Assembly: GCA_963665555.2 (NCBI GenBank)
Contig: OY762308.1
Location: forward strand, 558,001-622,000
Source: CAXXXW01 sp963665555
GTDB taxonomy: Bacteria > Pseudomonadota > Alphaproteobacteria > Thalassobaculales > Thalassobaculaceae
Length of the DNA stretch: 64,000 nt
Reading direction: 5' to 3'
Made by a program: the position numbers and the translations under genes
Notes under the pieces: generated by a model
Told to the model about the DNA's origin: nothing
The model's input: only the letters and a program-made list of their open reading frames with translations
The model's database searches: none
In this document: one piece after another, positions 54,326 to 62,396 of the stretch
Numbering within the stretch: position 1 is the stretch's first letter
Layout: every line of letters starts with the position of its first letter

Positions 54326-55105
54326 ATGGATCTGGGTATCGCCGGCCGCAAGGCCATCGTGTGCGGGTCGAGCCGGGGGCTGGGCCGGGGCTGCGCCGAG
54401 GCGCTGGCGCGCGCGGGCTGCGTCGTCGTCGTGAACGGCGTCGATCCGGCGCGGCTGGCGGCGACGGCGGCGGAGATCCGCGCCGCGACCGGGGCCGAGA
54501 TCGTCGAGGTCGCGGCCGACGTGACGACGCCCGAGGGGCAGGACGCGCTGCTCGCCGCCTGCCCGGAGCCGGACATCCTGATCACCAACGCCGGCGGGCC
54601 GCCCTACAAGGACTTCCGCGAACTCGACCGCGACGCGATGCTCACGGGCGTGACCTGGAACATGGTGACGCCGATCGAACTGATCCAGCGCACGGTGGAC
54701 GGCATGGCCGGGCGCGGTTTCGGGCGCATCCTCAACATCACCTCGATTTCGGTGCGGATGCCGGTGTTCGGCCTCGACCTCTCCAGCGGCGCGCGGGCCG
54801 GGCTGACGGCCTTCCTGGCCGGCGTGTGCCGGTCCGTGGCGGGCAAGGGGGTGACGATCAACCACATCCAGCCGGGCTTCTTCGACACCGACCGCTACCG
54901 GGGCGGCATCGAGGCGGCGGCGGCCGCCCAGGGGATTAGCTACGACGAGGCGAACGCCCAGCGCCTCGCCACCGTCCCCGCCGGCCGCGCCGGCACGCCG
55001 GAGGAGTTCGGCGAGGCCGCCGCCTTCCTCTGCTCCCGCCAGGCCGGCTACATCACCGGCCAGAGCCTGCTGCTCGACGGCGGCGTCTACAACAGCGCGT
55101 TCTGA
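54326..55105 (+). CDS. SDR family oxidoreductase with degenerate catalytic motif
   Basis: A 259-residue Rossmann protein. The cofactor motif is CGSSRGLGRGCAEAL, a variant of TGxxxGxG. The catalytic Ser region is present as NITSISVRMP, but the expected Tyr-x-x-x-Lys reads LDLSSGARAGLTAF, so both the Tyr and Lys are missing. This matches the atypical SDR subgroup usually annotated as 3-oxoacyl-ACP reductase-like. The C-terminal AAFLCSRQAGYITGQSLLLDGG is standard. It may use different chemistry or act as a non-catalytic binding protein. It is followed by the R-M methyltransferase gene after 17 bp. Confidence 0.85.
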   Translation: MDLGIAGRKAIVCGSSRGLGRGCAEALARAGCVVVVNGVDPARLAATAAEIRAATGAEIVEVAADVTTPEGQDALLAACPEPDILITNAGGPPYKDFRELDRDAMLTGVTWNMVTPIELIQRTVDGMAGRGFGRILNITSISVRMPVFGLDLSSGARAGLTAFLAGVCRSVAGKGVTINHIQPGFFDTDRYRGGIEAAAAAQGISYDEANAQRLATVPAGRAGTPEEFGEAAAFLCSRQAGYITGQSLLLDGGVYNSAF

Positions 55106-55122
55106 GGAAGGCGCGACGGGGC

Positions 55123-56808
55123 ATGGGGCGGCCGGGGGGCGAAGGGGCGTTCGCCGGGTCCGAACCCGAACTCGCCGCGCTTGCCGCCGCCCTGGCCGGC
55201 CCGGACGCGCTCGCGACGGCGGCGGAGCGCGCGATCCCGCGGGACGGCGCGGCGCCGGACCCGGACCTCCTCGACCGGACCCGCCGCGCCATCGCCGACG
55301 GCGGCGATCCCCTCGGCGAAGCCTTCCTCCGGCTCCGCCCGCCGGATGTCCGGCGCGAAAGCGGGGCGGTCTATACCCCGCGCCCGCTCGTCGAGGCGAT
55401 GATCGCCTGGGCGGCCGCCCAGGGCGCGCCCGCGCGCGTCGTCGATCCCGGCGCCGGTTCCGGCCGGTTCGTGCTGGCGGCGGCCGAGGCCTTTCCCCGG
55501 GCGACGCTGGTGGCCGTCGAGACGGACCCGCTCGCCGCCCTCGCGCTCCGCGCGAACGCCGCCGCGCGCGGCGTCGCGGACCGCCTGACCGTGCTTGTCG
55601 AGGATTATCGCGGCGTCGAACTGCCTCCGGTCGAGGGCGCGACCCTGTTCGTCGGCAACCCGCCCTATGTCCGCCATCACGGCATTTCGCCGCGATGGAA
55701 GGCCTGGTTCGCGGAGACCGCCGCCGCGTCGGGGATCGCGGCCAGCAAGCTCGCCGGATTGCACATCCATTTCTTCTTCAAGACGCGGGCGCTCGCCCGG
55801 CCCGGCGATTACGGCGCGTTCGTCACCTCGTCGGAGTGGCTCGACACGGGCTACGGGGACGCCGCGCGGAAGCTGCTGGCCGACGGCCTCGGCGGGACGG
55901 CGGTGCACCGGATCGCGCCCGGAGCGATGCCGTTCGCGGGGACGGCGACGACCGGGGCGATCGCCTGCTTCCGCGTCGGCGGCGCCGGCCGGGGGATGCG
56001 GTTCCGCGCGGTCGAGGCGCTTTCCGAACTCGGCTCGCTCTCGGCCGGCCGGCCGGTCGCGCGGCCCCGCCTCGCCGGGGCGCGCCGGTGGTCGCCGTTC
56101 CTGCGGCCTAGGGCGCGCCCGCCGCGCGGCCATGTCGAACTCGGCGAGTTGTGCCGCGTCCATCGCGGCCAGGTCACCGGCCGCAACGCCGTGTGGATCG
56201 CGGGGCCGCGAACCGGGCCTTTGCCGGACTCCGTCCTCGCGCCCGCGGTCACCCGGGCGCGCGAGCTGATCGCGGCCGCCCCCGTCCTGCGGCGCGACCG
56301 CGACCTGCGGCGCGTGGTCGACCTCCCGGCCGACCTCGACGGGTTCGACGGGGAGGAGCGCCGATGGATCGAGCGGTTCCTCGCGTGGGCGCGGACGATG
56401 GGGGCCGACTCCTCCTACGTGGCGCGCCACCGGCGCGCGTGGTGGGCCGTCGGCCTGCGGGCGCCGGCGCCGATCCTGTGCACCTACATGGCGCGCCGTC
56501 CGCCGGCCTTCGTCCGGAACCGTTGCGGCGCGCGCCATCTCAATATCGCCCACGGCCTCTATCCGCGCGAGGCGCTGCCGGACGCGGCGCTCGACGCGCT
56601 CCGGGACTGGCTCGACGGCAATGTCGGCCTGTCGGCGGGCCGCGTCTACGCGGGCGGCCTCGTCAAGTTCGAACCCGGCGAACTCGAGCGCGTTCCGGTT
56701 CCCCCGTTGGAGGAGCTTCATGAACGAACCCCGAAAGTGGACGCCGGACGAACTGGCGCGGGACGCCGCGAAGGCCAGGGAGCGTTTTCGCCGGCGCCGC
56801 CTCGATGA
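55123..56808 (+). CDS. N6-adenine DNA methyltransferase of XamI-type R-M system
   Basis: A 561-residue gamma-class adenine methyltransferase. It opens the methylase core with ESGAVYTPRPLVEAM (about 79-93). SAM motif I is DPGAGSGRF (108-116), and the catalytic motif IV is NPPY (179-182). The C-terminal 250 residues are the target recognition domain. The gene overlaps the XamI-like endonuclease by 89 bp in another frame, so the last 29 residues are constrained by both. If the pairing is right, it should protect GTCGAC-type sites from the endonuclease; this is inference from XamI. Its start follows the SDR gene by 17 bp. Confidence 0.85.
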   Translation: MGRPGGEGAFAGSEPELAALAAALAGPDALATAAERAIPRDGAAPDPDLLDRTRRAIADGGDPLGEAFLRLRPPDVRRESGAVYTPRPLVEAMIAWAAAQGAPARVVDPGAGSGRFVLAAAEAFPRATLVAVETDPLAALALRANAAARGVADRLTVLVEDYRGVELPPVEGATLFVGNPPYVRHHGISPRWKAWFAETAAASGIAASKLAGLHIHFFFKTRALARPGDYGAFVTSSEWLDTGYGDAARKLLADGLGGTAVHRIAPGAMPFAGTATTGAIACFRVGGAGRGMRFRAVEALSELGSLSAGRPVARPRLAGARRWSPFLRPRARPPRGHVELGELCRVHRGQVTGRNAVWIAGPRTGPLPDSVLAPAVTRARELIAAAPVLRRDRDLRRVVDLPADLDGFDGEERRWIERFLAWARTMGADSSYVARHRRAWWAVGLRAPAPILCTYMARRPPAFVRNRCGARHLNIAHGLYPREALPDAALDALRDWLDGNVGLSAGRVYAGGLVKFEPGELERVPVPPLEELHERTPKVDAGRTGAGRREGQGAFSPAPPR

Positions 56809-57640
56809 ACCGCTGGAACTCTATGCGCGGTTCTTCGACGAGTTCGCCCCGGTGTTCGCCGCCGTCATCGACCGGTTGCCGGCCCTGACGCGGGAAGCGG
56901 TCGACCCGGCGGACATCGCGGATCTGGTCGGCGACCGCGAGGCGCGCGTCGCGTTCCGATACCTGGCGGCGCCGCCCATCTCGGAAGACGACCTGAAGAC
57001 GCTGGCCGAGACGACGCTTTCCGCCGCCGCCCTGCGCCGGGACGCCGACGGGGCGCGCCGCGTTCGCGACACGGTTCTGCATATCGTCGATCCGCGCCGT
57101 TTCCCGTGGATCGGCGAGGGACGCGAACCGACCGAGCGCGAGCGCGACCGGGCCGTGGCGGCGTCGGCCGTGCTGGCGGCCGCGCGCAAGGTCGAAACCT
57201 CGCGGCGCGCCGACGCGAAGAAGGAGCAGGAGGAAACCGTCAAGGCCCGATTGCGCGAGATCGGCTTCGTCGAGGTTCCGCCCCGGGAGATCGCGCTGCT
57301 CGACGCCGCGCCCGCGCCGGGGGAGTTTTGCGGCGAAAGCAAGTTCGGCGACAGCCGCGCCGACCTCGTTGTCCGGCTGCACGACCGACGCGCCATGCCG
57401 CTGGAGTGCAAGGCGTCGAACAGCGCCGTGAATTCGTTCAAGCGGATAAACCACGAGGCCGCCGGCAAGGCGCGCGCTTGGCTCGCCGGGTTCGGAAGGC
57501 GCCAGACGGTCCCGGCCGCGGCGATAAGCGGCGTCTTCAACCCCAGGAACCTGGAAACGGCGCAGGCCGAGGGCCTGGCCCTCTTCTGGAGCCACCGTCT
57601 GGAGGACCTCGCCGACTTCATCGATGCGACCCGGAGTTGA
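56720..57640 (+). CDS. XamI-family type II restriction endonuclease
   Basis: A 306-residue endonuclease of the XamI family. XamI cuts GTCGAC in Xanthomonas. The catalytic PD-(D/E)xK core is in the C-terminal half: CGESKFGDSRADLVVRL with D215, then PLECKAS with E229 and K231. A further family block is NSAVNSFKRINHEAAGKARAW. It starts inside the upstream methyltransferase gene, with GGAGGAG as the ribosome site 4 bp before ATG 56720. The gene ends 8 bp from the convergent XRE gene. The site specificity is a prediction from family membership alone. Confidence 0.83.
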   Translation: MNEPRKWTPDELARDAAKARERFRRRRLDEPLELYARFFDEFAPVFAAVIDRLPALTREAVDPADIADLVGDREARVAFRYLAAPPISEDDLKTLAETTLSAAALRRDADGARRVRDTVLHIVDPRRFPWIGEGREPTERERDRAVAASAVLAAARKVETSRRADAKKEQEETVKARLREIGFVEVPPREIALLDAAPAPGEFCGESKFGDSRADLVVRLHDRRAMPLECKASNSAVNSFKRINHEAAGKARAWLAGFGRRQTVPAAAISGVFNPRNLETAQAEGLALFWSHRLEDLADFIDATRS

Positions 57641-57648
57641 CGCCCCCG

Positions 57649-58062
57649 TCACCCCCCGGCCCGCGCGAGGGGGACGGTTTCGGCGTGGGCCTCGATGGCG
57701 CGGACGGTTTCGCGGGCGACATCGAGGATTTCGGCGTCAGCCATCTTCCCCGTCCCCGTCCCCGTCCCGTCGTCCTCGTCGTCGAGCGCGTGGGCCGGGC
57801 GGGGGGCGGCCGGGCCGCGGGCGCCGCGCAGGACGGCGCGGACGGCCGTCAGCCGCGCGCGGGGAACCAGCACCGGCTCCAGGCCGAGCGCGCGGGCGAG
57901 TTCGACGAAGCTGGTCAGGCGGGGATCGACCGCGCCCGCCTCGATCCGCGAGACATGGCCCTGGGGCAGGCCGGTGCGCGCGCCGAGCGCCCGCTGGCTC
58001 AGGCCCGCCGCCCGCCGCGCCGATTTCAGCGCGGCCGCCAGATGCTCCGTCGCGACCGCCAT
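57649..58062 (-). CDS. XRE-family helix-turn-helix regulator
   Basis: A 137-residue protein with an N-terminal Cro/C1-type domain: GLSQRALGARTGLPQGHVSR at about residues 19-38 is the helix-turn-helix, followed by IEAG. The middle holds an acidic Gly/Thr run (DDEDDGTGTGTGK) encoded by short CCCCGT repeats, and a helical C terminus follows. It is similar to HipB-like or R-M control-type regulators. It lies convergent to the XamI gene with only 8 bp between, but its own promoter and operator-like palindrome lie on the other side. It has no partner HipA gene nearby. Confidence 0.82.
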   Translation of the reverse strand: MAVATEHLAAALKSARRAAGLSQRALGARTGLPQGHVSRIEAGAVDPRLTSFVELARALGLEPVLVPRARLTAVRAVLRGARGPAAPRPAHALDDEDDGTGTGTGKMADAEILDVARETVRAIEAHAETVPLARAGG

Positions 58063-58095
58063 GGCGATAGCCTTTCCCGTATCGTTCGCCCGGTT

Positions 58096-58191
58096 CGATA
58101 CGCGGAACCGTATCGGCGGGGCGAACCGTCGTCAACGGAAAATACGCGACGATATATTTTCGGGGGCGTGTTATACAGTTCCGCGTATCGG
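58096..58191 (-). promoter_or_regulatory. promoter with inverted-repeat operators for the XRE gene
   Basis: A GATACG-N6-CGTATC palindrome spans 58097-58114. A 13-bp block, GTTCCGCGTATCG (58179-58191), reappears as its exact reverse complement at 58096-58108. On the minus strand TTGACG (complement of 58130-58135) is spaced 17 bp from TACGGT (58107-58112), so the palindrome covers the -10 region. Autorepression by the XRE protein is the simplest reading. Confidence 0.5.
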
Positions 58192-58206
58192 AAACGGCGA
58201 TCCCCC

Positions 58207-58428
58207 TCACGTCTCCAGCACGAAGACCGGCTGGTCCTCCTCGATCGCGGCGCCTTCCGCGACGAGGACGCGCTTGACCGTGCCGGCGGCGGGGGCGGCG
58301 AGGGGGATTTCCATCTTCATCGCCTCGGCGATCATCAGCTCCTCGTCGCGCTCGACCCGCTGGCCCTCGGCGACCAGGATCCGCCACGCCGTGCCCGTGA
58401 CCTCGCTCAGCACCTTCGTCTCGGCCAT
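58207..58428 (-). CDS. biotin/lipoyl attachment protein (carboxylase biotin carrier)
   Basis: A 73-residue free-standing biotin carrier domain. The biotinylated Lys is K38 in AEAMKMEIP, and the domain starts VLSEVTGTAWRILVAEGQRV and ends QPVFVLET. ATG 58428 gives MAETKVL; an upstream in-frame ATG would add 18 Arg/Ala-rich residues. It is divergent from a carboxyltransferase gene 209 bp away and is the likely carrier for it. A biotin carboxylase subunit is not present. Confidence 0.9.
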   Translation of the reverse strand: MAETKVLSEVTGTAWRILVAEGQRVERDEELMIAEAMKMEIPLAAPAAGTVKRVLVAEGAAIEEDQPVFVLET

Positions 58429-58637
58429 GGACGCCCTCCTCCGCCGCGCCGCGCCGGCCCGTCCCGCGCGCCGGGCGTCCATGTAGCCCGGTTCGCGCCG
58501 CCCGCCAAGGCGCCCCGCGCGCGCGACCCCATCCGCGATATGCGCCGCCCGGCCGGGCCGCGAGGCTGGCGCCCGGCGCGGCGGCGGGTAAACTCGCGCG
58601 GCCCGGCGGAACGCCGCCGCGACGGGGAGGACGGGCC

Positions 58638-60185
58638 TTGTCCTGGGAACGCGAACTCGAGGAGCTGCGCCGCCGCGAGGCCTTCGCCGAGGAGCTCGGC
58701 GGGCCCGAGCGCGTCAAGCGCCAGAGGGACGGCGGCCGCCTCACCGTGCGCGAGCGGATCGCGCGCCTCGCCGATCCCGGCAGCTTCCACGAGAGCGGCA
58801 AGATCGCCGGCATGGCGGAGTACGACGGCAACAACGACCTGCGCGGGTTCACGCCGTCGAACTTCGTGTTCGGCCGCGCGCGCGCCAACGGCCGGCCGGT
58901 CGTCGTCGGCGGCGACGATTTCACCGTGCGCGGCGGCTCGGCCGACGCCACCATCAAGGAGAAGCACAACCAGTGCGAGGAGATGGCGAACGCGCTCCGC
59001 CTGCCGCTGATCCGCATGGTGGAGGGGTCGGGCGGCGGCGGTTCGGTGAAGACGATCGAGACCACGGGCCGCGCCAACGTGCCCGGCGTTTCCGGCTGGG
59101 AGCTGGTGGTCGAGAACATGGCCACGGTGCCGCGCGTCGCCCTCGGCCTCGGCTCGGTGGCGGGGCTGGGGGCGGCGCATCTCGCGGCGTCGCACTACTC
59201 CGTCATGGTGAAGGACACCTCCGCGCTGTTCGTCGCCGGCCCGCCGGTGGTGGCGCGCACCGGCCGCGACCTCTCGAAGAACGAACTCGGCGGCTACGAA
59301 ATCCAGCTGAAGGCCGGCGCGGTGGACCACGCGGTCGACACCGAGGAGGAGGCGTTCGAATGCGCGCGCCGCTTCCTCTCCTACCTGCCGGACTCGGTTC
59401 ACGGACTGCCGCCGCGCGGCCCGACGGACGACGACCCGGACCGCCGGGTCGAATGGCTGATCGGCGCGGTGCCGCGCGACATCCGCAAGGTGTACAGGAT
59501 GCGCCCCATCGTCGAGGCGGTGGCCGACGCGGGGTCGTTCTTCGAGATGGGCCGGTCCTACGGCCGGTCGGTCGCCACCGGCTTCGCGCGGCTGGACGGC
59601 TGGCCCGTCGCCGTCATGGCGAGCGACCCCTACTCCTACGGCGGCTGCTGGACGGCGGCGACCTGCAAGAAGGTGACGAAGTTCGTGGACCTGGCGGAGA
59701 CCTTCCACCTGCCCGTGGTCTACCTGGTCGATTGCCCGGGCTTCCATATCGGCGTCGAGTCCGAACGCGCCGGCACGATCAAGGAAGGCGTGCGCGCGAT
59801 GAGCGCGATGTGGCAGACCACGACGCCGTGGTGCGCCGTGATCGTGCGCAACGCCTTCGGCGTCGCCGGGGCGGCGCACCGCAATGGCGGGCGCTACTGC
59901 ACGCGCTACGCCTGGCCTTCCGGGCGGTGGGGATCGCTGCCGCTGGAGGGCGGGATCGAGGCCGCCTACCGGGCCGAGATCGACGCCGCGCCCGACCCGG
60001 CGGCCAGGCTGGCGGAGATCGAGGAGCGGCTGAACAAGCTGCGCTCGCCCTTCCGCTCGGCCGAAACCTTCTGGATCGAGGAGATCGTCGATCCGCGCGA
60101 CACGCGCCGCCTGCTGTGCGATTTCGCCAACACCGCCGCGCCCCTGCGCGAACCGGGGCCGCGCGCCTTCGGGATGCGGCCCTGA
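58638..60185 (+). CDS. acyl-CoA carboxylase carboxyltransferase subunit (PccB-like)
   Basis: A 515-residue carboxyltransferase with the two crotonase-like halves of the propionyl-/methylcrotonyl-CoA carboxylase beta family. The N-terminal ERIARLADPGSFHESGKIAG, the VEGSGGGGSVKT oxyanion region, and the C-terminal PVVYLVDCPGFHIGVESERAG and IVRNAFGVAGAAHRNGGRY blocks are typical. The start is TTG 58638, with GGGGAGGA upstream; no ATG or GTG fits the conserved N terminus better. It could carboxylate propionyl-CoA, which might arise from acrylate produced by a DMSP lyase, but this link is speculative. Confidence 0.88.
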   Translation: MSWERELEELRRREAFAEELGGPERVKRQRDGGRLTVRERIARLADPGSFHESGKIAGMAEYDGNNDLRGFTPSNFVFGRARANGRPVVVGGDDFTVRGGSADATIKEKHNQCEEMANALRLPLIRMVEGSGGGGSVKTIETTGRANVPGVSGWELVVENMATVPRVALGLGSVAGLGAAHLAASHYSVMVKDTSALFVAGPPVVARTGRDLSKNELGGYEIQLKAGAVDHAVDTEEEAFECARRFLSYLPDSVHGLPPRGPTDDDPDRRVEWLIGAVPRDIRKVYRMRPIVEAVADAGSFFEMGRSYGRSVATGFARLDGWPVAVMASDPYSYGGCWTAATCKKVTKFVDLAETFHLPVVYLVDCPGFHIGVESERAGTIKEGVRAMSAMWQTTTPWCAVIVRNAFGVAGAAHRNGGRYCTRYAWPSGRWGSLPLEGGIEAAYRAEIDAAPDPAARLAEIEERLNKLRSPFRSAETFWIEEIVDPRDTRRLLCDFANTAAPLREPGPRAFGMRP

Positions 60186-60226
60186 GCGCGGGGCGCGCCC
60201 GCCCGCCGAACGAGGAGAACAAGCCC

Positions 60227-61684
60227 ATGCGCGTCTTCATCGCCTGCCTCGGCACCGAGTCGAACTCCTTCGCGCCGATTCCCACCGGCCACCGGACCTT
60301 CGCCGAGACCATGCTGTTCCACGGCGACGCGACGCGCCATCCGCCGTCGCTGTTCAGCGAGCCGCTGCATGTCTGGCGCGCCATGACGGAGGAGCGCCAA
60401 GGCGTTGCGGTCGAAAGCCTCGCCGCCTTCGCGCAGCCCGGCGGGCCGACCGTCCGCGCCGTTTACGAGGGCTTCCGCGACGAAATCCTCGCCGACCTCG
60501 CGGCGGCGGCTCCGGTGGACATCGTGCTGCTGGCGATGCACGGCGCGATGATCGCCGACGGCTACGACGATTGCGAGGGCGACCTGCTGGAGCGCGTCCG
60601 CGCCGTCGCCGGGCCGGACGCCGTGATCGGCGCCGAACTCGACCTGCACTGCAGCGTGACGCCGAGGATGCTGGCGAACGCCGACGCCATCGTGACCTTC
60701 AAGGAGTACCCGCATATCGACGGCGGGGAGCGGGCGCGCGAACTGTTCGCGATCTGCGACGCCGCGCGCCGGGGCGAGGCGCGGCCCGTCATGGCCGTGC
60801 ACGATTGCCGGATGGTCAACATGTGGCGCACCACGCAGGAGCCGGCCAGGTCAATCGTCGCGGAGATGAAGGCGATGGAGGGGCGGGACGGCGTGCTGTC
60901 CGTCTCCTTCGCGCACGGCTTTCCCTGGGGCGACGTGCCGGACGCCAGCGCCAGGGCGCTGGTCGTCGCCGACGGCGACCCGGAGATCGCCGCCGCCGCC
61001 GCGCGGCGGATCGGCCGCCGCGTCTGGGAAACGAGGCGCGAGGCGGCGGCGGCCGGGATCGGCGCCGAAGAGGCGCTCGACCGCGCGCTCGCGGCGCCCG
61101 CTGGCCCGGTGGTGCTCGCCGACATCGCCGACAACGCCGGCGGCGGCGCGCCCTCGGACGCCACGCACCTGCTGGAGGCGGTCGTCGCGCGCGGCGTCCC
61201 CGATGTGCTCACCGGCTATTACTGGGACCCGGTGGCGGTGCGCTTCTGCAAGGAAGCCGGGGAGGGGGCGCGGCTGGCGCTCAGGATCGGCGGCAAGTGC
61301 GGGCCGGCCTCCGGGCGGCCGGTGGACCTGGAGGTCGAGGTGCGCCGGATCGTCGAGAACGCCGGGCAGACCTTCGGCGCCACCCGCAACCGGATGGGCG
61401 ACGCGGCCTGGGTCCGCGCCGCGAACGGCCTCGACATCGTGCTGAACGATGTGCGCACGCAGGTGTTCCACCCGGACGGCTTCGCGGGGCTGGGCCTGGA
61501 CCCGGCGGCGAAGCGGATCGTCATCGTGAAATCGACGCAGCATTTCCACGCCGGCTTCGCGCCGATCGCCTCGGAGATACTCTACGTCTCCTGCCCCGGC
61601 GCCATCCCGCCGGACTTCGCCTCCATCCCCTACCGCAAGTTCGCGGCGCCCTACTGGCCGAGGGTGGAGGACCCGTTCGCGTAG
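60227..61684 (+). CDS. M81 family metallopeptidase (MlrC-like)
   Basis: A 485-residue member of the MlrC family, named after microcystinase C. The N-terminal FIACLGTESNSFAPIPT and the metal-ligand stretches LLAMHGAMIADGYDDCEGD, ELDLHCSVTP and FKEYPHIDGGERA are well conserved. The C-terminal domain ends with VIVKSTQHFHAGFAP, also diagnostic. Natural substrates of most members are small peptides or amides, not microcystin. ATG 60227 follows AACGAGGAGAA by 8 bp. The gap to the carboxyltransferase gene is 41 bp, so the two may share a transcript. Confidence 0.88.
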   Translation: MRVFIACLGTESNSFAPIPTGHRTFAETMLFHGDATRHPPSLFSEPLHVWRAMTEERQGVAVESLAAFAQPGGPTVRAVYEGFRDEILADLAAAAPVDIVLLAMHGAMIADGYDDCEGDLLERVRAVAGPDAVIGAELDLHCSVTPRMLANADAIVTFKEYPHIDGGERARELFAICDAARRGEARPVMAVHDCRMVNMWRTTQEPARSIVAEMKAMEGRDGVLSVSFAHGFPWGDVPDASARALVVADGDPEIAAAAARRIGRRVWETRREAAAAGIGAEEALDRALAAPAGPVVLADIADNAGGGAPSDATHLLEAVVARGVPDVLTGYYWDPVAVRFCKEAGEGARLALRIGGKCGPASGRPVDLEVEVRRIVENAGQTFGATRNRMGDAAWVRAANGLDIVLNDVRTQVFHPDGFAGLGLDPAAKRIVIVKSTQHFHAGFAPIASEILYVSCPGAIPPDFASIPYRKFAAPYWPRVEDPFA

Positions 61685-61701
61685 CGAACCTGCCGGCCGG
61701 T

Positions 61702-61730
61702 TTGACGGGCGGGCGAATGTCCTCTAGCCT
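61702..61730 (+). promoter_or_regulatory. predicted promoter of the coiled-coil membrane protein gene
   Basis: TTGACG (61702-61707) and TAGCCT (61725-61730) are spaced exactly 17 bp, 60 bp before ATG 61791. It is among the best promoter matches in the window. Confidence 0.55.
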
Positions 61731-61790
61731 GTCTTCGCGAACCGGAAGCGGTGGCGGCGGGGAAGCCGTCGGCGCCGAGTGCGAGGAGCG

Positions 61791-62375
61791 ATGTCCGATC
61801 TGGCGCAAGACCATGGAGGCCCCGCGCCGCGGGAACGCCCGCAAGGCGGCGCCGAACCGCGCGAGGCCGCCGGGCCCGAAGAGCGCTGGATCGCGGACCG
61901 GGCGTATGTCGATGCGAAGGCCGAGGCCACCCGCGCCCAGAACGACGCGCGCTTCGCGGAGATTCTGGCCAGGCTGGACCGGATGCCGTCCAACTGGTCG
62001 ATGGCCGGCATGATCGCGGCCGCGACCGCGACGATTTTCGGCGGATTGCTGGGGGTACTCGCCTTCGGCGGCGACCGTTTCGACGGCGGTGTGCAGGCCG
62101 CGTCCGCCTCGATCCGGCAGGCGATCGAGGCGAGCATCGAGGCGGAGGACGCGAAGAAGACGGCCGAGGAGAACGCGCGGAGGGCCGAGGAGAACGCGCA
62201 AAGGGTCGCGGAGAATGTGCTGAGGGCCGAGGAGAACGCGCAAAGGGTCGCGGAGAATGTGCGGAGGGCCGAGGAGAACGCGCAAAGAGCCGAGGAGAAC
62301 GCGCGGAAAATGGACAAGATCCAGCGCGACCTCGACACGCTTATCGAACTCGTTCGCGGCCGCTCCGGCGGCTGA
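61791..62375 (+). CDS. single-pass membrane protein with heptad-repeat coiled coil
   Basis: A 194-residue protein I cannot assign to a family. The first 65 residues are charged and hydrophilic. One membrane segment lies at about 70-92 (WSMAGMIAAATATIFGGLLG). A long coiled coil follows, made of seven 7-residue units of type RAEENAQ or RVAENVR (about 124-172), then a terminal helix KIQRDLDTLIELVRG. The repeats are also near-identical at the DNA level. A bacterial protein of this shape could be a stalk or spacer at the membrane. ATG 61791, with GAGGAG just upstream, is preferred over GTG 61779. Confidence 0.72.
   Translation: MSDLAQDHGGPAPRERPQGGAEPREAAGPEERWIADRAYVDAKAEATRAQNDARFAEILARLDRMPSNWSMAGMIAAATATIFGGLLGVLAFGGDRFDGGVQAASASIRQAIEASIEAEDAKKTAEENARRAEENAQRVAENVLRAEENAQRVAENVRRAEENAQRAEENARKMDKIQRDLDTLIELVRGRSGG
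62160..62310 (+). repeat. coding tandem repeat, 21-bp and 42-bp units
   Basis: Seven 21-bp units encode the heptads of the coiled coil. Alternate units (GCCGAGGAGAACGCGCAA type and GTCGCGGAGAATGTG type) form a 42-bp pair that is almost perfectly duplicated. Unit number could change by slippage or recombination without breaking the frame. Confidence 0.85.
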
Positions 62376-62396
62376 CGGCGCCGCCGGCGCGCCCGC

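Noticed and set aside
62160..62310. CRISPR-like array
   Set aside because: The repeats are contiguous 21-bp coding units without spacers and translate to a coiled coil in frame.
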